25,685 nt of DNA from Longimicrobiales bacterium. Lineage in GTDB: Bacteria; Gemmatimonadota; Gemmatimonadetes; Longimicrobiales; Gaopeijiaceae. Under the pieces are notes generated by a model. That model was not told the origin of the DNA. It ran no database searches and saw only the letters and a program-made list of their open reading frames with translations. The position numbers were made by a program, and so were the translations under genes. The DNA lies in the NCBI GenBank assembly GCA_028280205.1, contig JANQME010000046.1, forward strand, positions 1 to 25,685, written 5' to 3'. This document shows, piece by piece, positions 15,084-23,235 of this stretch; positions within the stretch are counted from its first letter, which is position 1, and each line of letters begins with the position of its first letter.

Positions 15084-15500
15084 TCAGCAGTGCTCTTCGT
15101 AGGCGGCGCGCAGGTCGGAGGCGATGTCCTCGGGGGGGCGGCCCTCGATCCGGTGCCGCTCCATGAAGTAGACGAGCTCCCCGTCCTTGAAGAGAGCCAC
15201 GGAAGGGGAGGACGGCGGGAAGCCGGTGATGTACTCTCGCGTCCGGTCCGTCGCGTCCAGATCCTGGCCGGCGAAGACCGTGGTCAGCACCTCGGGCTTC
15301 TTCTCTCCCTGCAGCGAGAGGTAGACGCCCGGGCGCATCATGGCGGCGGCACAGCCGCACACCGAATTCACGGCCACGAGCGTCGTTCGCTTCTCGTTCG
15401 CCAGGATTTCGTCGACCTCTTCCGGTGTCTTCATTTCGGTGAACCCGACGCGCACGAGATCCTCGCGCATCGGGGCGACCATCATCTCGGGATACGGCAT
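15084..15500 (-). CDS. BrxA/BrxB family bacilliredoxin
   Basis: A 138-residue cytoplasmic thioredoxin-fold protein of the YphP/YqiW group. The active site is CGC (C48, C50) in VNSVCGCAA, and the family end FPPSSPSVALFKDGELVYF (94-112) then RHRIEGR is present. An extra cysteine is the very last residue (C138). Known members remove bacillithiol from S-bacillithiolated proteins after oxidative stress. So this organism may use bacillithiol or a similar thiol, which is inference because no bsh gene is in the window. The ATG at 15500 has GGAG seven bases upstream. It is divergent from the molybdenum hydroxylase operon. Confidence 0.92.
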   Translation of the reverse strand: MPYPEMMVAPMREDLVRVGFTEMKTPEEVDEILANEKRTTLVAVNSVCGCAAAMMRPGVYLSLQGEKKPEVLTTVFAGQDLDATDRTREYITGFPPSSPSVALFKDGELVYFMERHRIEGRPPEDIASDLRAAYEEHC

Positions 15501-15651
15501 GGGGGTGCTCCACCTCCGGCAGCAGACGCGGCTTGTATCGGCATTCGATATCGGCGACCAACCGATCGCCCAACGAATTTTAAAGGATGAAGGAACCCTG
15601 TCCACGGCGGCCCGTTGCGGACCGTCGGCGCGCGTCGCGACCTTGAGGATG

Positions 15652-16146
15652 ATGGATACGGCCACCGACATCGTCCGCCTGAGCGTCAACGGGGACGCCC
15701 GTGACGTCGGCGTCCCCACGCACTTCACGCTCCTGGAGGCACTCCGGTACGGTCTGGGACTCACCGGATCGAAGCAGGGGTGTGACAAGGGGGACTGCGG
15801 AGCGTGCACGGTCCTCGTGGACGGCGAACCGACGCTCTCCTGCATCACGCCCGCCTTCGCGGTCGAGGGTCGGGAGGTCACCACGGTCGAGGGTCTCGCG
15901 GGTCCCGCCGGCCCGCATCCCCTCCAGGACGAATTCGATCGCAACGGCGCGGCCCAGTGCGGCTTCTGCACACCGGGGATCCTGTGCTCAGCGGCGGCGC
16001 TCCTCGAGCGCGTGCAGCGACCGGGCCGGGACGAGATACGGGCGGCGCTGTCCGGAAATCTGTGTCGCTGTACCGGGTACGCGAAGATCTACGACGCCGT
16101 CGAAGCCGCGGCGGCTCGCATGGCACCACCGGGCGACGCATCATGA
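15652..16146 (+). CDS. 2Fe-2S small subunit, molybdenum hydroxylase / 4-hydroxybenzoyl-CoA reductase type
   Basis: Electron-transfer subunit of 164 residues with two 2Fe-2S clusters. The plant-type cluster uses C44, C49, C52 and C64 (KQGCDKGDCGACTVLVDG), and the second uses C103, C106, C138 and C140 (AQCGFCTPGI and GNLCRCTGY). Length and motifs fit the HcrC/CoxS/XdhC-like small subunits. GAGG precedes two consecutive ATG codons (15649 and 15652); either may start. The upstream open frame to 15340 runs into the divergent bacilliredoxin gene and is a shadow. The stop overlaps the large-subunit start as ATGA. It passes electrons between the molybdenum centre and the FAD subunit encoded two genes later. 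Confidence 0.95.
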   Translation: MDTATDIVRLSVNGDARDVGVPTHFTLLEALRYGLGLTGSKQGCDKGDCGACTVLVDGEPTLSCITPAFAVEGREVTTVEGLAGPAGPHPLQDEFDRNGAAQCGFCTPGILCSAAALLERVQRPGRDEIRAALSGNLCRCTGYAKIYDAVEAAAARMAPPGDAS

Positions 16147-18602
16147 AGTCGGACAACGATTTGAAGGCTACGAGTCTGATCGGGACGCCGATGCGCAAGG
16201 TCGAGGGGCTCGACAAGTCCACCGGACGGGCCTTGTACACCGACGACATCGCGCTGCCCGGGATGCTGCACGGGAAGATCCTCAGGAGTCCGCATCCGCA
16301 CGCCCGCATCGTGTCGATCGATGCGACCGCCGCCGAGGCGATGCCCGGAGTGCACGCCGTGATCACCGGGCGGGACATGCCGACCCGATACGGGATCATT
16401 CCATGGACTCCGGACGAGTACCCGCTCTGCCTGGACCGCGTCCGCTACATCGGGGATGGGGTCGCGGCCGTGGCCGCCGTGGACGAGGACACCGCCCTCG
16501 CCGCGCTCGAGCGGATCGAGGTCGTGTACGAGGAGCTTCCGGCGTTCCTGGACCCGCACGAGGCGTGGGCCGCGGACGGCTCCACCCCGTACATCCACGA
16601 GCCGAAGAAGGAGGGGTGGAACGGGAACGTCACCAAGATGGTCCATCTGGAGTTCGGCGAGGTCGAGGCGGGGCTCGACGAAGCCGATGTCGTCGTGGAG
16701 GGCGAGTACTTCTTCGAGGGCACGACGCACGCGCCGATCGAGCCGCACTGCGCCATCGGCTCCTGGGACGGGGTGGGTCGGCTGACCGTCTGGTCCGCCA
16801 CCCAGGTGCCTCACTACCTGCACCGCGAGCTGGCACGCGTGCTGGAGGTCGACCCGGCGTCGGTGCGCGTGCTGCAGCCGCTCGTCGGCGGTGCGTTCGG
16901 GGGGAAGAGCGAGCCGTTCGACCTCGAGTTCTGCGTGGCGAAGCTGTCCATGCGGACGGGCCGGCCGGTGAAGATCCTCTACACCCGCGAGGAGGTCTTC
17001 TACTCCCACCGGGGGAGGCACCCCTTCCACATGCGCTACCGGACGGGTGCGACGCGCGACGGAAAGCTCACCTCGGTCGATGCGCAGATCCTGCTCGACG
17101 GAGGCGCCTACGCCTCGTTCGGGCTCGTGACCACCTACTACTCCGGGCAGCTTCTCTGCGCCCCGTACGCGATGCCGGCGTACCGCTTCGACTCGACGCG
17201 CGTCTACACGAACAAGCCGGCGTGCGGGCCCAAGCGGGGCCACGGCTCGGTCCAGCCCCGCTTCGCGTTCGAGGTCCAGGTCGACAAGCTGGCCGAGCGC
17301 GTGGGTCTCGACCCGATCGACTTCCGGCGCCGCAACTTCATCGGTGAGCACACGCGGACCGTCAACGAGCTCCGGGTCACCTCGAACGGTTTCCTCGAGT
17401 GTCTGGAGTCGGTCGAGCGGGCCAGCGGTTGGGCGGAGAAGTTCCGACGGCTCCCCTTCGGCCGGGGCGTCGGCGTGGCGGGCTCGACCTACATCTCGGG
17501 CACGAACTACCCGATCTACCCGAACGAGATGCCGCAGTCGGCCGTGCAGATGCAGATCGACCGGAGCGGCCGGGTCGCGGTCTTCAGCGGGGCGAGCGAG
17601 ATCGGCCAGGGGTGCGACTCGGTCGTCGCCTACATCGCCGCCGAAGAGCTCGGCGTGCCGCTCGAGTGGGTCCGGGTGTTGCGCGGCGATACCGATTTCA
17701 CGCCGGTCGACCTCGGCGCGTACTCGAGCCGGGTCACCTTCATGCTGGGCAACGCGGCGATCGACGCCGCCACGCGTCTCCGCAGGCTCGTGCAGGAGGC
17801 CGTCGGCGAGGCGTGGGAGGTGCGGCCCTCCGAGGTGCTGCTCGCGGACGGGCACGCGACGTGGGCGCCCGACACCGCTCGACGCATGCCGATCGCGGAG
17901 GCGTTCAACCTCGCCGAGGCGCGGTCGGGTACCCTGGGCGCGACCGGCTGGTACAACACGCCCAAGGACGTGCACGGAGAGTACAGGGGCGGCACGATCG
18001 GCGCGTCGCCGGCGTACTCCTTCACCGCTCACGTCGCCGAGGTGGACGTCGACGTGGAGACGGGCTTCGTGGACGTCCGGAAGATCTGGGTCGCGCACGA
18101 CTGCGGCCGCGCCCTCAACCCGGTTCTGGTCGAGGGGCAGATGGAGGGCTCGGCGTACATGGGCTTCGCGGAGGCGCTCATGGAAGAGCACGTCTTCAAG
18201 GGCGAGGAGCAGGGTCGGGCCGGGCTGCACCATGCGCCGTCGCTGCTGGACTACCGCATCCCCACGAGCCTCGACACGCCCGCGCTGGAGTCGCTGATCG
18301 TGGAGTCGATCGATCCCGAGGGGCCCTACGGAGCGAAGGAGGCCGGAGAGGGCCCGCTGCACCCCTCGATCCCGGCCATCGCGAACGCCATCTACGACGC
18401 GGTGGGCGTGCGTCTGGACCGGCTGCCCTTCTCGCCGCCGAACGTGTGGCGCGCCCTCGAGCGCGCGCGCGAGGCCGGGTCACTCGGCAAGCCCGCATCG
18501 CCCGGCGCCGGTCGCGCTTCCGCCGCCGGTGCCCACGATGCCGATGCGCCCCCGCCCGGCGTCGCTGAACCGGCCTCGGTCGAAGCCGTCCGGGGCGACT
18601 GA
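16143..18602 (+). CDS. Molybdopterin-binding large subunit, 4-hydroxybenzoyl-CoA reductase-like
   Basis: Catalytic subunit of 819 residues. It has the xanthine oxidase family layout: the N-terminal domain begins KVEGLDKSTGRALYTDDI; molybdopterin contacts follow at GGAFGGKSE (249-257), PACGPKRGHGSVQPRFAFE (359-377) and EIGQGCDS (486-493); LGAYSSRVTFMLGNA (524-538) is next; and the catalytic Glu is E733 in GPYGAKEAGEG. Several of these stretches resemble the alpha subunit of 4-hydroxybenzoyl-CoA reductase as I remember it more than xanthine dehydrogenase. No Tat signal, so cytoplasmic. The last 40 residues (about 779-819) are an Ala/Pro/Gly-rich tail not needed by the family. Substrate is not proven; an aromatic acyl-CoA is the best guess. 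Confidence 0.92.
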   Translation: MKSDNDLKATSLIGTPMRKVEGLDKSTGRALYTDDIALPGMLHGKILRSPHPHARIVSIDATAAEAMPGVHAVITGRDMPTRYGIIPWTPDEYPLCLDRVRYIGDGVAAVAAVDEDTALAALERIEVVYEELPAFLDPHEAWAADGSTPYIHEPKKEGWNGNVTKMVHLEFGEVEAGLDEADVVVEGEYFFEGTTHAPIEPHCAIGSWDGVGRLTVWSATQVPHYLHRELARVLEVDPASVRVLQPLVGGAFGGKSEPFDLEFCVAKLSMRTGRPVKILYTREEVFYSHRGRHPFHMRYRTGATRDGKLTSVDAQILLDGGAYASFGLVTTYYSGQLLCAPYAMPAYRFDSTRVYTNKPACGPKRGHGSVQPRFAFEVQVDKLAERVGLDPIDFRRRNFIGEHTRTVNELRVTSNGFLECLESVERASGWAEKFRRLPFGRGVGVAGSTYISGTNYPIYPNEMPQSAVQMQIDRSGRVAVFSGASEIGQGCDSVVAYIAAEELGVPLEWVRVLRGDTDFTPVDLGAYSSRVTFMLGNAAIDAATRLRRLVQEAVGEAWEVRPSEVLLADGHATWAPDTARRMPIAEAFNLAEARSGTLGATGWYNTPKDVHGEYRGGTIGASPAYSFTAHVAEVDVDVETGFVDVRKIWVAHDCGRALNPVLVEGQMEGSAYMGFAEALMEEHVFKGEEQGRAGLHHAPSLLDYRIPTSLDTPALESLIVESIDPEGPYGAKEAGEGPLHPSIPAIANAIYDAVGVRLDRLPFSPPNVWRALERAREAGSLGKPASPGAGRASAAGAHDADAPPPGVAEPASVEAVRGD

Positions 18603-18605
18603 GCC

Positions 18606-19580
18606 ATGAAGGAGTACCGCTCGCTGCTCGGCCCGGTGGCCGTCGTGCTCCTCTTCGTGGCGGGCATGTACCTGTCGCCGTTCGAGCCGCACCCCCCGCC
18701 GGTGCGCCCGTCCGGGGCCCCCGTCGGGTCCGCTTCGTGGGACGACCCGGACTGGGCGGTGCTCTCGTCCACCGTCCGCGACGCCCTGGAGGCCGGTGCC
18801 GACACGCTCCCGATCGGGAGCGCGATGGCGACGATCGGCCGAGGCTTCGTCGGTACGGCGTACGTGCCCGGCACGCTCGAGGCCCAGGGGCCCGAGCAGC
18901 TCGTGATCAACTTCCGGGGCCTCGACTGCGTGACGTTCGTGGAGAACGTCTTCGCCACCGCCATCCTCGTGAAGACGGGCGTTCGCGAGTACCTGGAGGA
19001 CCGCGCCGCCGTCGAGGCCGAGTACGAACGCGTCCTCCGCTCCCTCCGCTACCGGAACGGCTACATCGACGGCTATCCGAGTCGTCTGCACTACTTCTCG
19101 GAGTGGATCGTCGATGCGGAGCGGAAGCTGTTCGTCGACGACGTGACGAAGTCGCTCGGCGGGATCTTCGACGACGAGCCGGTCGACTTCATGTCGACGC
19201 ACCCCGGCGCGTACCGGCAGCTCTCCGAGCCCGGCGCCCTCGAGGCGGTTCGGAAGATCGAGAGGGTGCTCAGCGCGCGCGGCCGTTTGTACCTCCCCGA
19301 GGATCGGATCGCGGGCGTCGAGTCCGAGATCCGCGAAGGCGACATCATCGCGGCGACGAGCACGGCGCCGGGGCTGGACGTGGCCCACACCGGCCTCGCC
19401 CTGCGCGTCGACGGGACGCTGCGTCTGCTCCACGCGCCGCTGGTGGGTGAGGCGGTTCAGATCAGCGAGCGGACGCTCTCCGAGCGTATCCTCGCCCTGG
19501 ACGGGCAGGACGGGGTCATCGTCGCCCGACCGCGGGAGCCGCTGACCGGTCGGCGCCACGCGCCGTCGGCCACGCGCTGA
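18606..19580 (+). CDS. DUF1460 (N-acetylmuramoyl-L-alanine amidase-like) protein
   Basis: A 324-residue protein with an N-terminal membrane anchor (VAVVLLFVAGMYL, 11-23) and a Pro-rich linker. The DUF1460 domain shows the cysteine nucleophile in FRGLDCVTFVEN (C108), the family motif SRLHYFSEWI (159-168) and a histidine in DVAHTGLAL (H261). Relatives have an NlpC/P60-like papain fold and are annotated as amidase-like cell-wall enzymes; activity is rarely shown. The anchor and linker suggest action in the periplasm. Oddly, it lies between the large and FAD subunit genes of a cytoplasmic enzyme: three bases after the former and six before the latter. Whether this is functional or chance is open. 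Confidence 0.88.
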   Translation: MKEYRSLLGPVAVVLLFVAGMYLSPFEPHPPPVRPSGAPVGSASWDDPDWAVLSSTVRDALEAGADTLPIGSAMATIGRGFVGTAYVPGTLEAQGPEQLVINFRGLDCVTFVENVFATAILVKTGVREYLEDRAAVEAEYERVLRSLRYRNGYIDGYPSRLHYFSEWIVDAERKLFVDDVTKSLGGIFDDEPVDFMSTHPGAYRQLSEPGALEAVRKIERVLSARGRLYLPEDRIAGVESEIREGDIIAATSTAPGLDVAHTGLALRVDGTLRLLHAPLVGEAVQISERTLSERILALDGQDGVIVARPREPLTGRRHAPSATR

Positions 19581-19586
19581 GCTCCG

Positions 19587-20573
19587 GTGCTCCGGCTTCC
19601 TCCGTTCCGCTACCACCGGCCGTCCACGGTCGACGGCGCGCTCGGTCTGCTCGGCGAGTTCGGTGACGACGCGATGCTGGTGGCCGGGGGGACCGATCTG
19701 ATCCCGAACATGAAGCACCGGCTCTTCGAGCCGGCACACCTCGTGGCTCTGCGCGACGTCGATGAGCTGAGGGGGATCCGGGAGGAGGGCGACCGGCTTC
19801 GTGTGGGTGCGGCGGAGACGCTCTCGGCGGTCGCGTCGAATCCCGACGTGTCCCGTCTCTTCCCCGCCCTCGCTGCTGCTGCCGGCCACGTCGCCGGGCC
19901 GCAGCTCCGCAACGCGGGAACCCTCGGCGGCAACGTCTGTCTGGACACGCGCTGCACGTACTACAACCAGACGCGCTTCTGGAGGGAGGCACTGGGTTGG
20001 TGCCTCAAGAAGGACGGCGACGTCTGCCACGTCACGAAGGTCGGCCGCAAGTGCGTGGCCGCGCACTCGGCGGACACGCCTCCGGTGCTGGCGACGCTGG
20101 ACGCGACGCTCCTCCTGGCGGGCCCGGAGGGTCGGCGCGAGCTCGCGGTGCGCGACTTCTTCGTGGCGGACGGGATCGCGAATACGCGCAGGCAGCCGCA
20201 CGAGATCCTGGTCGAGATCCGGATCCCGCTCGCGTCCGCACGGCTCCGCCAGGCCTATGCCAAGCTCCGTCAGCGGAAGGCGATCGACTTCCCGCTCCTC
20301 ACGGTCGCGGTGGCGGCGGAGTGCGAGGACGACGGAACGGTCGTCCGGATCGAGGGCGTGGTGACCGGGCTGGGTTCGCGGCCGCGCATCCTCACCGGAT
20401 GGGACGAGGTCGCCGAGGGCCGTGTCCTGGACGACGAGGTCGTGGAGGAGCTGGCCTCCCGGGCGCACCGTCAGTGCCATCCGCTGGACAACATCATCGT
20501 CGACCCGGAGTGGCGCCGCGCCATGGTTCCGGTCTACGTCCGGCGGGCGCTTCTCGACCTGCGGGCCGCTTGA
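19587..20573 (+). CDS. FAD subunit with extra 4Fe-4S loop, 4-hydroxybenzoyl-CoA reductase type
   Basis: FAD-binding subunit of 328 residues (GTG start 19587). The FAD signatures are VAGGTDLIPNMK (32-43) and the second nucleotide loop at GTLGGNVC (111-118). Inserted after it is a loop of about 40 residues with cysteines at 118, 123, 139, 147 and 156: VCLDTRC, GWCLKKDGDVC, GRKC. In 4-hydroxybenzoyl-CoA reductase the matching four cysteines bind a 4Fe-4S cluster absent from ordinary xanthine dehydrogenases, with spacings of 16, 8 and 9 that I recall and that occur here exactly (123, 139, 147, 156). This is the strongest pointer to that family. The stop overlaps the next start (TTGA). Confidence 0.93.
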   Translation: MLRLPPFRYHRPSTVDGALGLLGEFGDDAMLVAGGTDLIPNMKHRLFEPAHLVALRDVDELRGIREEGDRLRVGAAETLSAVASNPDVSRLFPALAAAAGHVAGPQLRNAGTLGGNVCLDTRCTYYNQTRFWREALGWCLKKDGDVCHVTKVGRKCVAAHSADTPPVLATLDATLLLAGPEGRRELAVRDFFVADGIANTRRQPHEILVEIRIPLASARLRQAYAKLRQRKAIDFPLLTVAVAAECEDDGTVVRIEGVVTGLGSRPRILTGWDEVAEGRVLDDEVVEELASRAHRQCHPLDNIIVDPEWRRAMVPVYVRRALLDLRAA

Positions 20574-21415
20574 TTCCGATCGCGGCGACGGCGGCCGGGG
20601 CCGCGGTCCTCCTCGCGCTCGACCGGCTGGCGAACCACATCGTGCGGCCGGCCTACCGGCCGTTCGAGCGTACGGTCCCGGAGCTCGGACTGCCGCACGA
20701 GGATCTCCGGATCCCGTCCGGAGACCACGAGCTCGCCGCCTGGCTGCTCACCCCGGCGCCGGCTCAGCCGTACGAGCCGCTCCTCCTGATCGCGCACGGG
20801 TGGGGTGCCAACTATTCGACGGTGCTCAGACTGGCGGAGCCGATGGCCCGTGCGGGTCACGAGGTGCTCCTGTTCGACGTGCGCGGACACGGTCGCAGTG
20901 AGCCCGTGCCGTACGTCACGGTGCGCCACTTTCGCGACGACCTGGTCGCCGTCGCCCGCTACGCCGCCCGGCGCTTCCCCGATCGCCAGCTCGTGCTCGT
21001 GGGGCACTCCCTGGGAGGCGCGGCGGGCGTTCTGGCCGTGGCGGACGGCGCGCCGGTCGACGGACTGGTGCTCGTGGCCGCGCCCGCAGACGTCATCCGG
21101 GTGACTGCAGATTTCCTGCGCGACGAGCGAGGACTCCCGGGCGGGTTCGTGATGGCTCTGCTACGGCCGTTCTTCTGGTGGCGCGTGGGGGGGAGCTTCC
21201 GGCCCCTCACCCCGAGCCGGCGCATCCGTGAGGTCGACGTGCCGCTCCTCATCGTGCAGCCGGAGAACGACGCGCGGGTGCACCGGGACCACGCCGAGAG
21301 CCTGAGCGCGTCGGCCGGCCAGCCGTTCGAGCTCATCGAGGGGTACGAGCACACCGACGTGCTCGAGGCACCGGACACGCACCGGCTCATTCACCGTTTC
21401 CTCGAACGGCTCTGA
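20570..21415 (+). CDS. Membrane-anchored alpha/beta hydrolase
   Basis: A serine hydrolase of 281 residues. It begins with a hydrophobic segment (IAATAAGAAVLLAL, 4-17). The triad is S147 in GHSLGG, an acid in QPENDARV (D234) and H261 in YEHTDV, with the oxyanion motif AHGWGANYS (75-83) and VRGHGRSE (104-111). A short lid with FFWWRVGG (201-208) may give a greasy substrate pocket. The start is TTG at 20570, overlapping the TGA of the FAD subunit; no alternative start codon fits the conserved N-terminal helix. Co-translation with the molybdenum enzyme suggests a shared pathway, for example thioester or ester cleavage, but the substrate is unknown. Confidence 0.88.
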   Translation: MIPIAATAAGAAVLLALDRLANHIVRPAYRPFERTVPELGLPHEDLRIPSGDHELAAWLLTPAPAQPYEPLLLIAHGWGANYSTVLRLAEPMARAGHEVLLFDVRGHGRSEPVPYVTVRHFRDDLVAVARYAARRFPDRQLVLVGHSLGGAAGVLAVADGAPVDGLVLVAAPADVIRVTADFLRDERGLPGGFVMALLRPFFWWRVGGSFRPLTPSRRIREVDVPLLIVQPENDARVHRDHAESLSASAGQPFELIEGYEHTDVLEAPDTHRLIHRFLERL

Positions 21416-21467
21416 GTCCTGCCGGATCCGCCGCCTCGGGGCCATCGGGCGCAACGGGCGGGGTGTC

Positions 21468-21980
21468 TCAACCCGGCGGGTCGTCCCGTCGCCCGGGGTC
21501 GTGCACGCCCAGCGGGTCGGGGCAGCCCTCGCCCCTCCGCGTGTCCGAGATCTGAGTGACCTTCCATCCGTCGGCGTCGTAGAGCAGCTCGATGGAGTTG
21601 ATTCCGCAGTGCGAGATCGCCCCGTCCAGGTAGAAGGTGTACGGGGCCCAGACGGACGCCATGGGCCCGTCGACCACGACCGACACGTCGTACACGCGCT
21701 CGTCCCACCGCCCGGCCGACTCGTCGATCGCGGAGAGCCATCTCTCCACGCTTTGAGCCTGGACCGTGGCGCTGGCTCCCTCGCCGTCGAGTGACGCGAA
21801 GCGGGCGTCGGCTGCGAAGACGTCCCGCACCATGTCCGCGTTCGCGGTTCGCATCCCCTCGAACACCTGTTCCACCGCGGCGCGTGCCCCCGCTTCGTCC
21901 TGGCCGGCGGCGGCAGCCGCCGTCGACAGGAGTACCACCGCGACCGCTCCCGACACTCGACGCACTCCCTCACCCGACAT
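21468..21980 (-). CDS. Exported NTF2-like (SnoaL/DUF4440-type) protein
   Basis: A 170-residue protein with a signal peptide (AVAVVLLSTAAAAAG, to about residue 26). The mature part has the NTF2-like cone-fold pattern: AAVEQVFEGMRTANADMVRDVF, then ASLDGEG, the helix SVERWLSAID, and strands VYDVSVVVDGPMASVWAPYTFYLDG and NSIELLYDADGWKVTQISDTRR. Cysteines at 125 and 153 may pair outside the cytoplasm. GGAGG seven bases before ATG 21980 fixes the start; the frame upstream to 22109 is a shadow. The family includes ligand-binding and enzyme members; no catalytic site can be named. It is convergent with the hydrolase. Confidence 0.85.
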   Translation of the reverse strand: MSGEGVRRVSGAVAVVLLSTAAAAAGQDEAGARAAVEQVFEGMRTANADMVRDVFAADARFASLDGEGASATVQAQSVERWLSAIDESAGRWDERVYDVSVVVDGPMASVWAPYTFYLDGAISHCGINSIELLYDADGWKVTQISDTRRGEGCPDPLGVHDPGRRDDPPG

Positions 21981-22119
21981 CCTCGCTCCTCCGTCGATTC
22001 GGTTCCCTGCGCCCGCACGGCGCACGGTGAGCGGAGCGTGCCGGGCCCGGTGCCCCCCGTCAAGGAGAGGGCGACGAGAACGTTGCGAGCCCGTCGAAGC
22101 CGGTCGCAACTTTCAGATC

Positions 22120-23235
22120 ATGCGTACATCATGCCCCTCCCACCGGCTTCCGGTCGCGGTTACGCTCGCGCTCGCGCTCGCCGGATGTCAGCAGACGGAC
22201 CAGGAGTTACCCTTCGAGCTCGCCCCGGATCAGGGCGCCGACGTCCAGATCGGGATCGACGGGGGGACGGTGGGTCTGCCGCCCTCCTTCGCTCTCGAGG
22301 TTCCGGCCAACGCCCTGACGAGCCCGGTGGTGGTGACGGTGCAGCAGCTCTTCGGTGCGTCGTTCCCGTCCGACGCGGGCGTCGCCGTGCCGGGCACCGC
22401 GTTCGATCTGCAGCCCGTGGGGACTCGACTCGACGAGTCGGCCCGTGTCGAGATTCGGGTACCCGTCGACGCGCTGGAGGAGGGACAAGAGGCGCGGGTC
22501 TCCGTCGCTGTCGTGCAGGCGGACGGCTCGGTGAAGACATACGACGGCGCCTTCGACCTGACGAGCGGCGTGCTCAGCGCCGAGATCGACGAGCTGGGTC
22601 CGATCGCGGCGGTGATCACCGCCGACGCGATCGCCGTCGCGCCCGGCCCCCCCGCGACCCTTCCGGGGGGATCTTTCCCGCCTCCGCCGACCACGGTGGG
22701 GCCCGCCCCGGCTCCAGGCGACGGCGTGCTCTTCGAGGGGAGCTGCTCGCCCGACGCGCGCCAGTGCTTCTCTTCCGGGCTCGTACGGTTGTGGGCCGAC
22801 GAGGTCGTGCTGCGCCGCCTCGGTGACGACCTCTTCCTTCTGAACCCGACGGTTACCGCGAGCCTGGACTTCATCGACTTCGACGCCGACGGCGTGCCGA
22901 CTCAACTCGTAGGCAGCGTGAGCGTCGACGGCAACCTCAAGGCACGTTTCAACAGCAGCGTGTCGTCGTACCGCCTTTCGGAGGTGGTGCGCACCGGTCC
23001 CGGCGGATTGCCCTCGGCTACCACCCTGGATGTTACGGGGAACGTGCTCGTCGTGGGCGAGACGACCTCGGGCGACGGCACGATCGAGTTCAACCAGGAG
23101 CTCGAATACGGCATCACTGGAATCGGCACCAGCGAGATGCTCATCATCGAGCTCGAGGCCGAGATCGACTTCGCCACGTCGAGCGGCCCGGACGAGGTCG
23201 GACGCGTGACCGCACATCTGAGACTCCGTCGATGA
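22120..23235 (+). CDS. Lipoprotein with ZU5-like domain
   Basis: A 371-residue lipoprotein (lipobox LAGC, Cys23). Residues about 43-115 read GIDGGTVGLPPSFALEVPANAL and onward, the pattern of ZU5-like beta domains that open with a conserved glycine-rich turn. A second beta-rich part (115-170) follows, then a Pro/Gly linker (173-200), then a C-terminal domain with paired cysteines (C209, C216) and many alternating strands ending in VTAHLRLRR. No enzyme motif. ATG 22120 is chosen for the signal peptide; the ribosome binding site is weak. The stop overlaps the next start by ATGA, so the product is probably made with the outer-membrane protein that follows. Function unknown; surface or periplasmic binding is a guess. 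Confidence 0.78.
   Translation: MRTSCPSHRLPVAVTLALALAGCQQTDQELPFELAPDQGADVQIGIDGGTVGLPPSFALEVPANALTSPVVVTVQQLFGASFPSDAGVAVPGTAFDLQPVGTRLDESARVEIRVPVDALEEGQEARVSVAVVQADGSVKTYDGAFDLTSGVLSAEIDELGPIAAVITADAIAVAPGPPATLPGGSFPPPPTTVGPAPAPGDGVLFEGSCSPDARQCFSSGLVRLWADEVVLRRLGDDLFLLNPTVTASLDFIDFDADGVPTQLVGSVSVDGNLKARFNSSVSSYRLSEVVRTGPGGLPSATTLDVTGNVLVVGETTSGDGTIEFNQELEYGITGIGTSEMLIIELEAEIDFATSSGPDEVGRVTAHLRLRR

Noticed and set aside
15501..15651. Possible operator in the gap between bacilliredoxin and the hydroxylase operon (ATCGG-7-CCGAT at 15550-15566)
   Set aside because: The inverted repeat is only five bases per arm; such matches are frequent by chance in this base composition.
16089..18362. A 757-codon minus-strand frame opposite the molybdopterin subunit
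   Set aside because: It is antisense to a gene with conserved catalytic residues and shows only low-complexity composition.
18480..20480. A 666-codon minus-strand frame opposite DUF1460 and the FAD subunit
   Set aside because: It spans two independent well-supported genes and their junction, which a real gene would not do.
15652..20573. Assignment as xanthine or carbon monoxide dehydrogenase
   Set aside because: The cysteine loop in the FAD subunit and large-subunit stretches such as LGAYSSRVTFMLGNA fit the 4-hydroxybenzoyl-CoA reductase group better; the CO dehydrogenase active-site Cys loop is not seen.
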